DNA from: DAIDJM01 sp964250215
Lineage (GTDB): Bacteria; Pseudomonadota; Alphaproteobacteria; Acetobacterales; Acetobacteraceae
Direction of reading: 5' to 3'
DNA: 27,929 nucleotides
NCBI GenBank assembly: GCA_964250215.1
Contig: CAXUEX010000020.1
Span: 1-27,929 of the forward strand
Shown here: piece after piece, positions 15,511 through 22,900 of the stretch
How positions within the stretch are numbered: position 1 is the stretch's first letter
Layout: the number at the start of each line of letters is the position of its first letter
Position numbers and translations under genes: made by a program
Notes under the pieces: model-generated
Seen by the model: the letters and a program-made list of their open reading frames with translations, nothing else
Told to the model about the DNA's origin: nothing
Databases searched by the model: none

Positions 15511-16554
15511 CTACAGGCTCCACCGCAGCCCGCAATTCTGGCACGGTTTCGGGGGCGCGTCGCCGATCAGCTGCGCGCGGAAATCCTGGTAGGCGTCACC
15601 GTTCCAGATTTCCTCCAGCGTTTGCGTCTTGGCATCGCCCAGCGTGTAATTTTCGTAGCCGCGCGCCGAGAACGGTGCGATGCAGCAGGGCAGGGCGCGG
15701 CCATGCGCGGTGAAATACATCAGGCTCCATGGTCGCCGACAGCCGGACCACGGGGTTTCCCCCTGGCGTTTCAGGCTCAGCCCGGGCTCGGTGGCACCGG
15801 AAGCATCCAGCATAACGCCCAGCTCGCGCCCCAAAACCTGCGCCGCCTCGATCGCCGCGTGTTCCTCCGCCTCGGTCGCTTCGAACAGGCTGCTCTCGGC
15901 GCGCGCCATGCCAAAGCCCGAATCATCGAATACCAGCCGCTGCAAATGCACGTCGCGCACATCCATGCGCGCCGCCAGGCGCACAAAATCCGGCAGTTGC
16001 GCGATCGTTTCCTTCAGGCCGGTGAGCCAGAGCGAGACGCGCGGCGTGGCGGCGCCAACCTCCTGCTGATAGGCCCGCAGGCGGGAAACGTCGCGCACGA
16101 TCCGATCGAAGAATGGCTTGCCGCGCACCATGGCGTAGGTTCCGGGATCGGCCGCATCCAATGAAACGCGCAACTCATCAAGACCGGTATCGATCAACTC
16201 GCGGAAACGCTTTTCGCGCAGCAGCGTACCGTTCGTGTTGAACAGCACATGCACGTCGCGCGCTTTCAAATACCGAATCATGTCGGGCAGGTGCTTCACC
16301 AGCATCGGCTCGCCCACGCCGTGCAGCACCGCGCGCTTCAAATGCGGCACCTGGTCCACGATTTTCGCGAACAGCGCGAAATCCATGTCCGCCGGCGGTT
16401 CCAGCGTTTCGAACGTGCGTGGGCAGGTCTCGCAAAGCAGGTTGCAGCGGTTCGTCACCTCCAGATACAGGCACACCGGGGGCGCCGTGGCTTCGGCCTG
16501 GCGGCTGCCTACCTGCTCGAAATAGCGTCGTGGATCGCTCAGCGCTGCAGACAT
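15511..16554 (-). CDS. Radical SAM / SPASM domain protein
   Basis: The 347-residue protein has the radical SAM cluster motif C-x3-C-x2-C (Cys37, 41, 44 in NRCNLLCETC), a glycine motif HGVGEPML and later strands such as VLFNTNG and ELRVSLDA. The C-terminal part is SPASM-like, with Cys272, Cys290/291, Cys338 and Cys341 (final CQNCG) able to bind an extra cluster. Such enzymes make a 5'-deoxyadenosyl radical and need one-electron reductants, often ferredoxin. SPASM proteins often modify peptides, but others act on sugars or small molecules. The ATG at 16554 abuts the GT-C stop with no gap, and the GT2 start lies one base after its stop. The substrate is unknown. Confidence 0.92.
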   Translation of the reverse strand: MSAALSDPRRYFEQVGSRQAEATAPPVCLYLEVTNRCNLLCETCPRTFETLEPPADMDFALFAKIVDQVPHLKRAVLHGVGEPMLVKHLPDMIRYLKARDVHVLFNTNGTLLREKRFRELIDTGLDELRVSLDAADPGTYAMVRGKPFFDRIVRDVSRLRAYQQEVGAATPRVSLWLTGLKETIAQLPDFVRLAARMDVRDVHLQRLVFDDSGFGMARAESSLFEATEAEEHAAIEAAQVLGRELGVMLDASGATEPGLSLKRQGETPWSGCRRPWSLMYFTAHGRALPCCIAPFSARGYENYTLGDAKTQTLEEIWNGDAYQDFRAQLIGDAPPKPCQNCGLRWSL

Positions 16555-17901
16555 TCATGCACTCCCGGCCGGAACTTCCCGCCCCAGACCAGCCGCGCGC
16601 CGCCGCGCCAAGTCGCGCAGCGCGAGGCCTGCAGCAGGCAGGAACACTGCCGTCGGGAGCCAGATCTCGTCATGCCACGGATCGCTGTAGAGCAGCAGCG
16701 GTGCCGCGGATAGAAAGATAACGCTCGGGATCGCGCACAGGCAGCACGGCAACGCGAGCCACACATAATACCACGGATAGTGCGGGCTCATCGCCGCCAC
16801 CGTGCCGGCCGCGAGCACGGCCACATTGCCGCCAAGCTGCCGGGCCGCGCTGGATGGCGAAGGCGCGGGAGGTTGCAGGAACGCCATCCACGCGGCGATG
16901 CCGATTAGCCCGACCGCCGCCGCCATCACGTAAGCGTGTCCCGCCCAAGCCGGCAGCGCCTTCCAGTGCGAGAGCAGCGCCAGCAGCCAGAAACCGCCGC
17001 CCTGCGCCAGACCTTCCTCGCTCGTGTAGGAAGGCAGAAAACCGAGCACGGCCATCCCCGCCGAACTGTAGATGGCATATAGCGCCAGGATGGTCGCGGC
17101 GCAGGCCAGCGGCAGCCGCCAGTCCCAGCGTTTCCACAGGGCGGGCGCCACGGCGATAGGCAGAAATTTCGTCAGGATCGCGGCGCCGAGCAGCATTCCG
17201 GAAACGACTCGATAACGCAGCATGGCGGCCAGCATGGCAAGGCCGAGAAATCCGATGGCCGCGCCGTCGATATGGCCTTCGCCGGCAATCGCCCAGGCCG
17301 CCAGCGGGTTCCAGGCATAGATCAGCACGCGCGCCGGCGGCAGGCGCGCAATGCGCAGCAGGCGCAGCATCGCCGCGATGCCGGCGGCTTCCAGCAGCAG
17401 CATGGCCAGCTTCATCGCAAGCACCGTCTGGCTCACGCTCGCCACAATGCGGAACAGCAATTGCACGGCGGGCGGGTAGATCGTGTGCGCATAGTCGGCG
17501 CGATTGATGCGCGGGTATATCGAGGCATCGCGCAATCCGCGCAGCGCCGGATCGGCGGGAATGTGCGCATAGGGGTTGATGCCGGCGGCCTGCACGCGCC
17601 CGTCCCACACATAGCGATACACGTCGCTCGACATGAACGGCGGTGCGGCCAGCAGCACCAGCCGGAGCACGAACGCGATGGCCAGAATCCACCACAGCGG
17701 CCGGTCCGGCGGCGGCGCTCGCAGCAATTGAAAAATCGCAAGAAAGTATAGTCCGGCGGAGACGCCGATCAGCGCGACCACCGCGTCCTTGCGCGCCAGC
17801 GTGCCCACCCAGACGCTGCCCGGCACATGCAGCGATATCGCGACAATGGACAGGCCCAAAATCCCCGCGCCGAGCCATGGCAGGATGCGGCCACCGGTCA
17901 T
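16555..17901 (-). CDS. Multi-TM GT-C glycosyltransferase (GT87/MptB-like)
   Basis: The 448-residue protein has about 10-12 membrane segments. Between the second or third and the next is the acidic loop SSDVYRYVWDGRVQAAGINPY (Asp93, Asp100), followed by ADPAL and an IYPPAVQ motif. These are hallmarks of polyprenol-phosphate-sugar-dependent GT-C enzymes such as the MptB/GT87 group. Such proteins move a sugar from a lipid carrier to an acceptor on the outer face of the inner membrane. The ATG at 17901 overlaps the DUF2064 stop by 4 nt (ATGA), and its own stop abuts the radical SAM start. The DPM1-like GT2 of the cassette could make its donor. Acceptor and sugar are unknown. Confidence 0.88.
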   Translation of the reverse strand: MTGGRILPWLGAGILGLSIVAISLHVPGSVWVGTLARKDAVVALIGVSAGLYFLAIFQLLRAPPPDRPLWWILAIAFVLRLVLLAAPPFMSSDVYRYVWDGRVQAAGINPYAHIPADPALRGLRDASIYPRINRADYAHTIYPPAVQLLFRIVASVSQTVLAMKLAMLLLEAAGIAAMLRLLRIARLPPARVLIYAWNPLAAWAIAGEGHIDGAAIGFLGLAMLAAMLRYRVVSGMLLGAAILTKFLPIAVAPALWKRWDWRLPLACAATILALYAIYSSAGMAVLGFLPSYTSEEGLAQGGGFWLLALLSHWKALPAWAGHAYVMAAAVGLIGIAAWMAFLQPPAPSPSSAARQLGGNVAVLAAGTVAAMSPHYPWYYVWLALPCCLCAIPSVIFLSAAPLLLYSDPWHDEIWLPTAVFLPAAGLALRDLARRRAAGLGREVPAGSA

Positions 17902-18626
17902 GCGAAGCGGCGCTGGCTTTCGGCCTCCTCACGATTTGCCGCGAGCCACGCGGCGGTTGCCGGTGCCGCGTAGCCTTGGCGGTCCGCCCGCCCGAGTTCG
18001 CGCCGCAGCCGGGCGAACGAAGCCGCATCGTCGATATCGTACCAGGGCGGCAGCTCGCGCAGCTCCAGGCCCAGTGCCGCCGCGCGCTGCCGCGTCTGCG
18101 CCGCGACCGATGGCGTGCTCCAGGCGATGTCGGCGAACAGGCCGGCATGGGCCTTCCGCATGCCGAGGAAATAATAGCCGCCATCCTCGGCCGGCCCGAG
18201 CACGACGGTATCGGCATCCGCCGCGAGCCAAGCCGCGGCACGCCGGAGGTAGTCGGTGGGAAGCGTCGGGCTGTCGGAATTCAGCACGCCGGCGCTGGCG
18301 AACCCGCCCTCAAGCAGCGCGCCGATGGCCTGCAGCAGGCAGCGCCCGAAGCCCTCCACGCCATCGGGCATTGCGGCGCTGCCGTCGGCCAGCACCAGGC
18401 GCGTGTCGGGGGCCACAATGCTGGCAATCTCGGCCTCGGTGCCGGCAGGCGCATAAGCCACGTGCGGCACCACCCCGGCGCCGGCACGAAACAGGTTGGT
18501 GGTGATGTCGCGCAGGAATGCGGCGCTCAGCGTTGCCGCCTGCTCCGGGCTCAGCGGCGGCACCAGCCTTGTCTTGCAGCGCCCGGGGCGCGGCGCTTTG
18601 GCCATCACCGCAATCGCCGCGACCAT
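17898..18626 (-). CDS. DUF2064 / TIGR04282-family transferase
   Basis: The 242-residue protein belongs to the DUF2064 group, GT-A-like proteins annotated as 'arsenosugar biosynthesis glycosyltransferase'. The features are the N-terminal VMAKAPRPGRCKTRL, the acidic motif NSDSPTLP (Asp118) and GPAEDGGYYFLG (Glu147, Asp148). The opening resembles nucleotidyltransferases that bind sugar-1-phosphates. The ATG at 18626 lies one base after the stop of the molybdoenzyme gene, with GGGAG upstream, and its end overlaps the GT-C start by 4 nt. No arsenic genes are nearby, so the arsenosugar name should not be taken literally here. It probably activates or transfers a sugar within the cassette. Confidence 0.88.
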   Translation of the reverse strand: MVAAIAVMAKAPRPGRCKTRLVPPLSPEQAATLSAAFLRDITTNLFRAGAGVVPHVAYAPAGTEAEIASIVAPDTRLVLADGSAAMPDGVEGFGRCLLQAIGALLEGGFASAGVLNSDSPTLPTDYLRRAAAWLAADADTVVLGPAEDGGYYFLGMRKAHAGLFADIAWSTPSVAAQTRQRAAALGLELRELPPWYDIDDAASFARLRRELGRADRQGYAAPATAAWLAANREEAESQRRFA

Positions 18627-18627
18627 T

Positions 18628-19359
18628 TCAGCTCCCGGAGAACCAGTTATAGCCGCGATCCGGCCAGAACCCCGAAGGCTGCCGGTCGGTCACGAAAATT
18701 GTTGTCACCCACTTGGGATTCTTGAAGCCGAGCTTGGTCGCGCATCGAATCTTGAACGGAAAACCATGCCGCTGCGGCAGTATCCGGTCCGCCAGGCGGA
18801 ATGCCATGAGCGTTTGCGGATGCAGCGCGGTGGGCATATCCATCGATTCATAATAGCCGTCGGCGCATTCGAATCCCACATACCGGGCCGTTGTATCCGC
18901 GCCAACCCGGTTCAGGAAAGCGTGAAGCGGCGTGCCGCTCCATTTGCCGATCATGCTCCAGCCCTCCACGCAGACGTGACGCGTGATCTGCGTCACCTGC
19001 GGCAGCGCGTGCAGTTCGGCCACCGACCATGGCCGCTTCTGCTCGATGCGGCCAGCGAGGCTGAGCTTGTATGTGGCAGCATCCAAGTGCGGCGCCTGGC
19101 TCTCCGGATACCACGCATTGTAGCGGAACGGATCATGCGCCAGCCGCTCGGCGAATTCCGGCGCCAGCCTGGCATCGCTGAACAGCGCCGCCTGCACCCG
19201 ATCGTTCCAGCGCGACATGGCGTGCAGCACGCGCTGCACCTGGTCGTTGTCGCTGATGTCGCAGCCGGTGAGCAGCGTGAGCGCGCCGGCCGAAAGTCCG
19301 CCGCGTAGCAGCGTACGGCGTTCGATGGCACGCCGCAGTTCCGGTTCCATCCGCGTCAC
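18628..19359 (-). CDS. Molybdopterin-dependent oxidoreductase, Tat-exported, lipoprotein-like
   Basis: The 243-residue protein belongs to the sulfite oxidase/MsrP-like fold, with the predicted molybdenum ligand Cys130 in RHVCVEGWSMIGKWSG. The N-terminus has a twin-arginine signal (ERRTLLRGG, about 14-22) followed by a hydrophobic stretch and a lipobox LLTGC (Cys33). A Tat-exported lipoprotein facing the periplasm is therefore likely. The C-terminal half has HGFPFKIRCATKLGFKNPKW, typical of the family. GTG 19359 overlaps the cytochrome stop by 4 nt. ATG 19350 (three residues shorter) is equally well placed for ribosome binding. The adjacent b-type cytochrome probably exchanges electrons with it. 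MsrP, which repairs oxidised methionine, is a related family member, but the substrate here is unknown. Confidence 0.88.
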   Translation of the reverse strand: MTRMEPELRRAIERRTLLRGGLSAGALTLLTGCDISDNDQVQRVLHAMSRWNDRVQAALFSDARLAPEFAERLAHDPFRYNAWYPESQAPHLDAATYKLSLAGRIEQKRPWSVAELHALPQVTQITRHVCVEGWSMIGKWSGTPLHAFLNRVGADTTARYVGFECADGYYESMDMPTALHPQTLMAFRLADRILPQRHGFPFKIRCATKLGFKNPKWVTTIFVTDRQPSGFWPDRGYNWFSGS

Positions 19360-20018
19360 TCCGTCGGCTCCGGCGCCGTCTCGCGCACCCGGCCGATCAC
19401 CATGCCGACAAGCGTTTTCGGCACCAGCGCCACCAACGCCAGATGCATGGCAAAGAACGCCACGATCGCCGACATAAACAGGAAATGCACGGTGCGCGCG
19501 CCCTGGAAGCCGCCGAGCAGCGCCGTGATCCAGCCGAACTGCACCGGCTTCCAGATCGCGAGGCCGCTCACGAACATCATGACGATCGCGAACAGCACGC
19601 CGATATAGAAGGCGCGCTGCACCGCATTGTAGCGGCCGAGTTCATGAGCCAGGCGGAATGTTGCGGCGGCCTTGAAATCTCGCCAGAAGCTGCGTGGCCC
19701 CACGGGCCAGAAATCACGGCGGAAATGCCCGGACACGAAACCGTGCAGCAGCAGCAGCGCGAAGCCCGCGAGCAGCAGCCACATGCCCGCGAAATGCCAG
19801 GCGATCGCATTCGCCACACCCGGATCGTTGCTGCGTGAAAGCGTGCCCTTGATGCCGCCGCCCAGCACCGCCCAGCCCGGAAAGCGGAACGGCAGGATCG
19901 GCTCCTGATTGTAAATCCGCCAGCCGCTGCCGAGCATGATCACGATCGCCAGCGCCTGCGCCCAATGCGCCAGCCGCAGCAGCAGCGGCTGACGATGCTC
20001 GCGCGTTATCGTGGTCAA
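19356..20018 (-). CDS. Cytochrome b561-type membrane protein
   Basis: The 220-residue protein has four to five hydrophobic segments and histidines placed as haem b ligands: His18 in LLRLAHWAQ, a histidine in AIAWHFAG, one in LLLLHGF, and HFLF and AMHLAL near the C-terminus. This fits the PF01292 cytochrome b561/hydrogenase b-type group. It also resembles the membrane partners of periplasmic molybdoenzymes. The TTG start at 20018 has GGAG eight bases upstream (20030-20027) and overlaps the preceding stop (TTGA). Its own stop overlaps the molybdoenzyme start. It probably links the quinone pool to the Tat-exported enzyme. Confidence 0.88.
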   Translation of the reverse strand: MTTITREHRQPLLLRLAHWAQALAIVIMLGSGWRIYNQEPILPFRFPGWAVLGGGIKGTLSRSNDPGVANAIAWHFAGMWLLLAGFALLLLHGFVSGHFRRDFWPVGPRSFWRDFKAAATFRLAHELGRYNAVQRAFYIGVLFAIVMMFVSGLAIWKPVQFGWITALLGGFQGARTVHFLFMSAIVAFFAMHLALVALVPKTLVGMVIGRVRETAPEPTE

Positions 20019-20806
20019 GCCACCATCTCCAGCCCCGCCGCCTGCGCCAGGCTACGGGCGCGTTCGGTACCGAGAAAAGCCACGAACGCGTCGCCATAGC
20101 GGCTCCATGCCTTCGATGCTTTTGCGACCGTGTACAGGACCGGGTCATGCGCGGCCGGCGCGATGCGCATAGCCGCGTACAGCCCCGGACCAATATCGGT
20201 TTCATAACAAAGCCCCAGCGCGGCCTGCCGCCGCCGCAACAGATCGGCCACATCCAGTGAATCCACGGCGCCCATGCCACGCTCCGCGATCACGGCGCCG
20301 AGCCCGAGCCGCGCCACCGTCGCCGGCCCATCCAGGCTGGAGGCCGCCGTCGCATCGGGATAAGCGAGTCTGCCGCCGCCAAGCAGCGCCGGAATGCCGG
20401 CCGGATCGAAATCGCGTGTCGCACCCACGCCTGCGGCCGCGAGCACCAGCCGATTCCGCCAGAGCGGCCTCGCCCCGGGCGCGATCAACCCGGCTGCCTC
20501 CGCCTGGGGCAAGAAAGACGCGAGCGCAATCAGCAGATCATCCTGCGTGCCATGTGCGAGCAGGGCCAGGTTCTGCGCCGTGGGCGCGGCCAGCACGATC
20601 GCGGGGCCGCCCTGCGGCCGGAACGCGGCGCCAATCGCCCGCAGTACGGGCACCAGCGTGGGTTCGGTATAAATCACCACGTAATCGCGCAGCCACGGTT
20701 CGGCCCGCGCCCGCCCTGGGCTCAAGGCCAGCAGTGCCAAAGCCGAAACGATCGCGGCCCGCCGAGTCGGCTCAAATGCGGCCGCAGTACCTGGACCTGG
20801 CGCCAT
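20015..20806 (-). CDS. Tat-exported periplasmic solute-binding-like protein (ModA-like)
   Basis: From ATG 20806 the product has 263 residues. It begins with a twin-arginine-like signal (TRRAAIV at 14-20, hydrophobic core, cleavage after RARA). The mature part looks like a type 2 periplasmic binding protein of the ModA group, with VVIYTEPTLVPVLRAIGAAF at the start, then LIALASFLPQAEAAGLIAPG and RNRLVLAAAG. No ABC permease or ATPase genes are in the window, so it may act as a sensor, a chaperone-like donor or an enzyme partner rather than an uptake protein. It is first in the coupled cassette and its stop overlaps the cytochrome start (TTGA). Molybdate or tungstate binding would suit the Mo enzyme nearby, but this is inference. 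No ribosome-binding site is seen for the chosen ATG. Confidence 0.72.
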   Translation of the reverse strand: MAPGPGTAAAFEPTRRAAIVSALALLALSPGRARAEPWLRDYVVIYTEPTLVPVLRAIGAAFRPQGGPAIVLAAPTAQNLALLAHGTQDDLLIALASFLPQAEAAGLIAPGARPLWRNRLVLAAAGVGATRDFDPAGIPALLGGGRLAYPDATAASSLDGPATVARLGLGAVIAERGMGAVDSLDVADLLRRRQAALGLCYETDIGPGLYAAMRIAPAAHDPVLYTVAKASKAWSRYGDAFVAFLGTERARSLAQAAGLEMVA

Positions 20807-20867
20807 GAATGATGAATGTTTCCCGCAACCTGCCCAGCCGTTCGGGCCCGGCACGGCGGAGGTTACG

Positions 20868-21641
20868 CTACTTCTCCACGAACGCCTTCTCGATAACATA
20901 CTGGCCGGGCTTCGCGTTGGTCCCTTCAAGCCACTCATGGCGCGCAAAATACGCGCCGAAATCGGCCAGCAGCCCGGGACTGCCGCACAGCATGATACGG
21001 TCAACGCTGCGGTCCACTGCCGGCAGGCCGAGCTTCTCCGGCAGTTCGCCGGTGAAGATCAGGTCGGTTACCCGCCCCCGGTTGTGGAAGGCTTCCCGTG
21101 TGATCGTCGGGTGGTAGACGAGTTTTTCGCGCACCAACTCGCCGAGCAGTTCGTGTCGGGGCAGTTCTGCGGCAATGAATTCGCGATAGGCGAGTTCGGC
21201 CGCGACGCGGCAGCCATGCACCAGCACCAAGCGCTCGAACGGCTCGTAAGTGTCCGGATCCTTGATCAGGCTCATGAACGGCGCCAGCCCGGTGCCGGTG
21301 CCCAGCAGATACAGGTTGCGGCCGGGCAGCAGGCTGTGCGTCAGCAACGTGCCCACCGGTTTGCGGCCGATCAGCACCCCGTGGCCGGGCTCGATATGCT
21401 GCAACCGGGAGGTCAGCGGCCCGTCCGGCACTTTTATCGAGAGAAACTCCAGCGTTTCCTCCCAATGCGCGTTCACCATGCTGTAGGCGCGCAGCAGCGG
21501 CTTGCCGTCCAGCGCCAGCCCGATCATCGTGAACTGGCCGCTTTCGAACCGGAATGCCGGATCCCGCGTGCAGGTGAAGCTGAACAGCGTGTCGGTCCAA
21601 TGGTGCACGCTCAAGACGCGCTCTTCGTAGGTGGCGCTCAT
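20868..21641 (-). CDS. fpr: Ferredoxin-NADP(+) reductase
   Basis: The 257-residue flavoprotein moves electrons between NADPH and ferredoxin or flavodoxin. It has the FAD motif RAYSM (Arg51, Tyr53, Ser54), the nucleotide motif GTGTGLAPF (114-122), MLCGSPGLL near the C-terminus and the family tail QYVIEKAFVEK. The length matches bacterial Fpr (about 250-260). The ATG at 21641 is preceded by GAGG close by. It lies 86 bases after the GT4 gene and 61 before the solute-binding gene. It could reduce the [2Fe-2S] ferredoxin encoded 6 kb downstream and so supply the radical SAM enzyme, although Fpr is also a general redox enzyme. Confidence 0.95.
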   Translation of the reverse strand: MSATYEERVLSVHHWTDTLFSFTCTRDPAFRFESGQFTMIGLALDGKPLLRAYSMVNAHWEETLEFLSIKVPDGPLTSRLQHIEPGHGVLIGRKPVGTLLTHSLLPGRNLYLLGTGTGLAPFMSLIKDPDTYEPFERLVLVHGCRVAAELAYREFIAAELPRHELLGELVREKLVYHPTITREAFHNRGRVTDLIFTGELPEKLGLPAVDRSVDRIMLCGSPGLLADFGAYFARHEWLEGTNAKPGQYVIEKAFVEK

Positions 21642-21727
21642 TGCCTCGTCACGAATGGTGGGAAGCCGGCGAAATGGGGGAGCGGCCGCGGATTGTCCAG
21701 GCGAACCAGGGCGGGCCGGCCCTGCGT

Positions 21728-22900
21728 TCAGCGTCGCGCCACTAGCACGCGTTCCAGTCGTTGCAGGATGCGCGCCAGCGCCAGTTCCCAGGTAAATTGC
21801 CGGGCGCGCTCCAGGCAGGCTGCCGCCAGCGCCGGCCCGAGTGCCGCACGCCGCCGCTGCATTTCGCCGATCGCCCGCAGGAAATCGTCGGCCGAGAACG
21901 GATCGAAGTAGCAGCAGGTGTCGCCGCCCACCTCCGGTATGCTGGAGCTGAATGAGGCGACGCAGGGGGTGCCCACCGACAGACTCTCCAGCACGGGCAG
22001 GCCAAATCCTTCAAAGAAAGACGGGTAGAGCGTGGCTTGCGCACCGCGCAGGAGCTTGTACTTGTCGAAGTCACCCACGAAGCCGGTGAACAGGATCCGC
22101 CCCGTTTGCCGCGCCGGCTCCAGCCGCTCGGGAATGGCGTGCTGCTCTTCCAGCCAGCCCATGCGGCCAGCGAACACGAACCGGTGGCCGGCGAGCAGTT
22201 CCGGCGCCCGTTGCAGCAGATCGAACACGAGCATGACGTTCTTGCGCGGCTCGCGCGTGCCAAGCACGAGAAAATACGGCTCTACATTTTCCTTGGCGCA
22301 GCCATTCTCGGCGGCGATCTCATACCAGCCCGGCCAGGAGACGCCGTTCGGCACCACAGCGATCTCGGCCGGCTTCAAACCGAAATAGGCGGCCAGATCC
22401 TCGGCCGAAGCCTGGCTCACAGCCACCGACAGGTCGTTGCTTGCGATGTCCGCGGCCATGGCGGCCGTGTGGTGCTCCACGGTCTGCCGCGTGTGAAATT
22501 GCGGCACGACGAGCGTGGAGAAATCGTGGAAAAGGCTGCATTCTACATCAAAAACCCGCCGCAATCTTTTGAAATTGGGGAAAATACCAATGCTCGGGCC
22601 GCCGCCCGGCAAAACTGGCAGCCTGCCCGCCACCGCCGTGCCGGCTTCGATATCCCGCTTCAGGAACCGGCCATGCCCGCGCCGCACCGCATCCTGCACG
22701 GCGCGCGGCGCGACGATCTGCAAATCGAGGAAGAACCGGGTGCGTTGGCGCAGCCGCTCGCAAAGAACACCCGCCAGCCCGGCGGCGACGACCGGGATGC
22801 CGGTCCATTGCGGCTCCAGCATCGGCGCCACATCGTAGAACAAATGGCCCTCACAAGCTTCGAGCAGCCGGCCGAAACGGCCGATGGGATCGGGCGTCAT
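21728..22900 (-). CDS. Glycosyltransferase family 4
   Basis: The 390-residue protein is a GT-B glycosyltransferase, with the C-terminal donor-site motif EGFGLPVLESLSVGTPCVAS (E-x7-E type). The phosphate-binding FLVLGTREPRKN and ATLYPSFFEGFG are also present. Upstream is an N-terminal Rossmann part with SLFHDFSTLVVPQFH. I chose ATG 22900 because it overlaps the preceding stop by 4 nt (ATGA) and because the longer frame up to 23068 lies inside that gene. No membrane segment is seen, so it acts in the cytoplasm. Together with the divergent export lipoprotein and galE it suggests surface polysaccharide synthesis. Donor and acceptor sugars are unknown. Confidence 0.92.
   Translation of the reverse strand: MTPDPIGRFGRLLEACEGHLFYDVAPMLEPQWTGIPVVAAGLAGVLCERLRQRTRFFLDLQIVAPRAVQDAVRRGHGRFLKRDIEAGTAVAGRLPVLPGGGPSIGIFPNFKRLRRVFDVECSLFHDFSTLVVPQFHTRQTVEHHTAAMAADIASNDLSVAVSQASAEDLAAYFGLKPAEIAVVPNGVSWPGWYEIAAENGCAKENVEPYFLVLGTREPRKNVMLVFDLLQRAPELLAGHRFVFAGRMGWLEEQHAIPERLEPARQTGRILFTGFVGDFDKYKLLRGAQATLYPSFFEGFGLPVLESLSVGTPCVASFSSSIPEVGGDTCCYFDPFSADDFLRAIGEMQRRRAALGPALAAACLERARQFTWELALARILQRLERVLVARR

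Noticed and set aside
17898..18626. Reading the DUF2064 gene as evidence for arsenosugar synthesis
   Set aside because: The name comes from a family model. No arsenic methylase, ArsS or arsenic resistance gene lies in the window.
21713..21722. GGGCCGGCCC palindrome near the GT4 stop
   Set aside because: A short GC palindrome of this kind is common at this base composition; no partner site or known motif.
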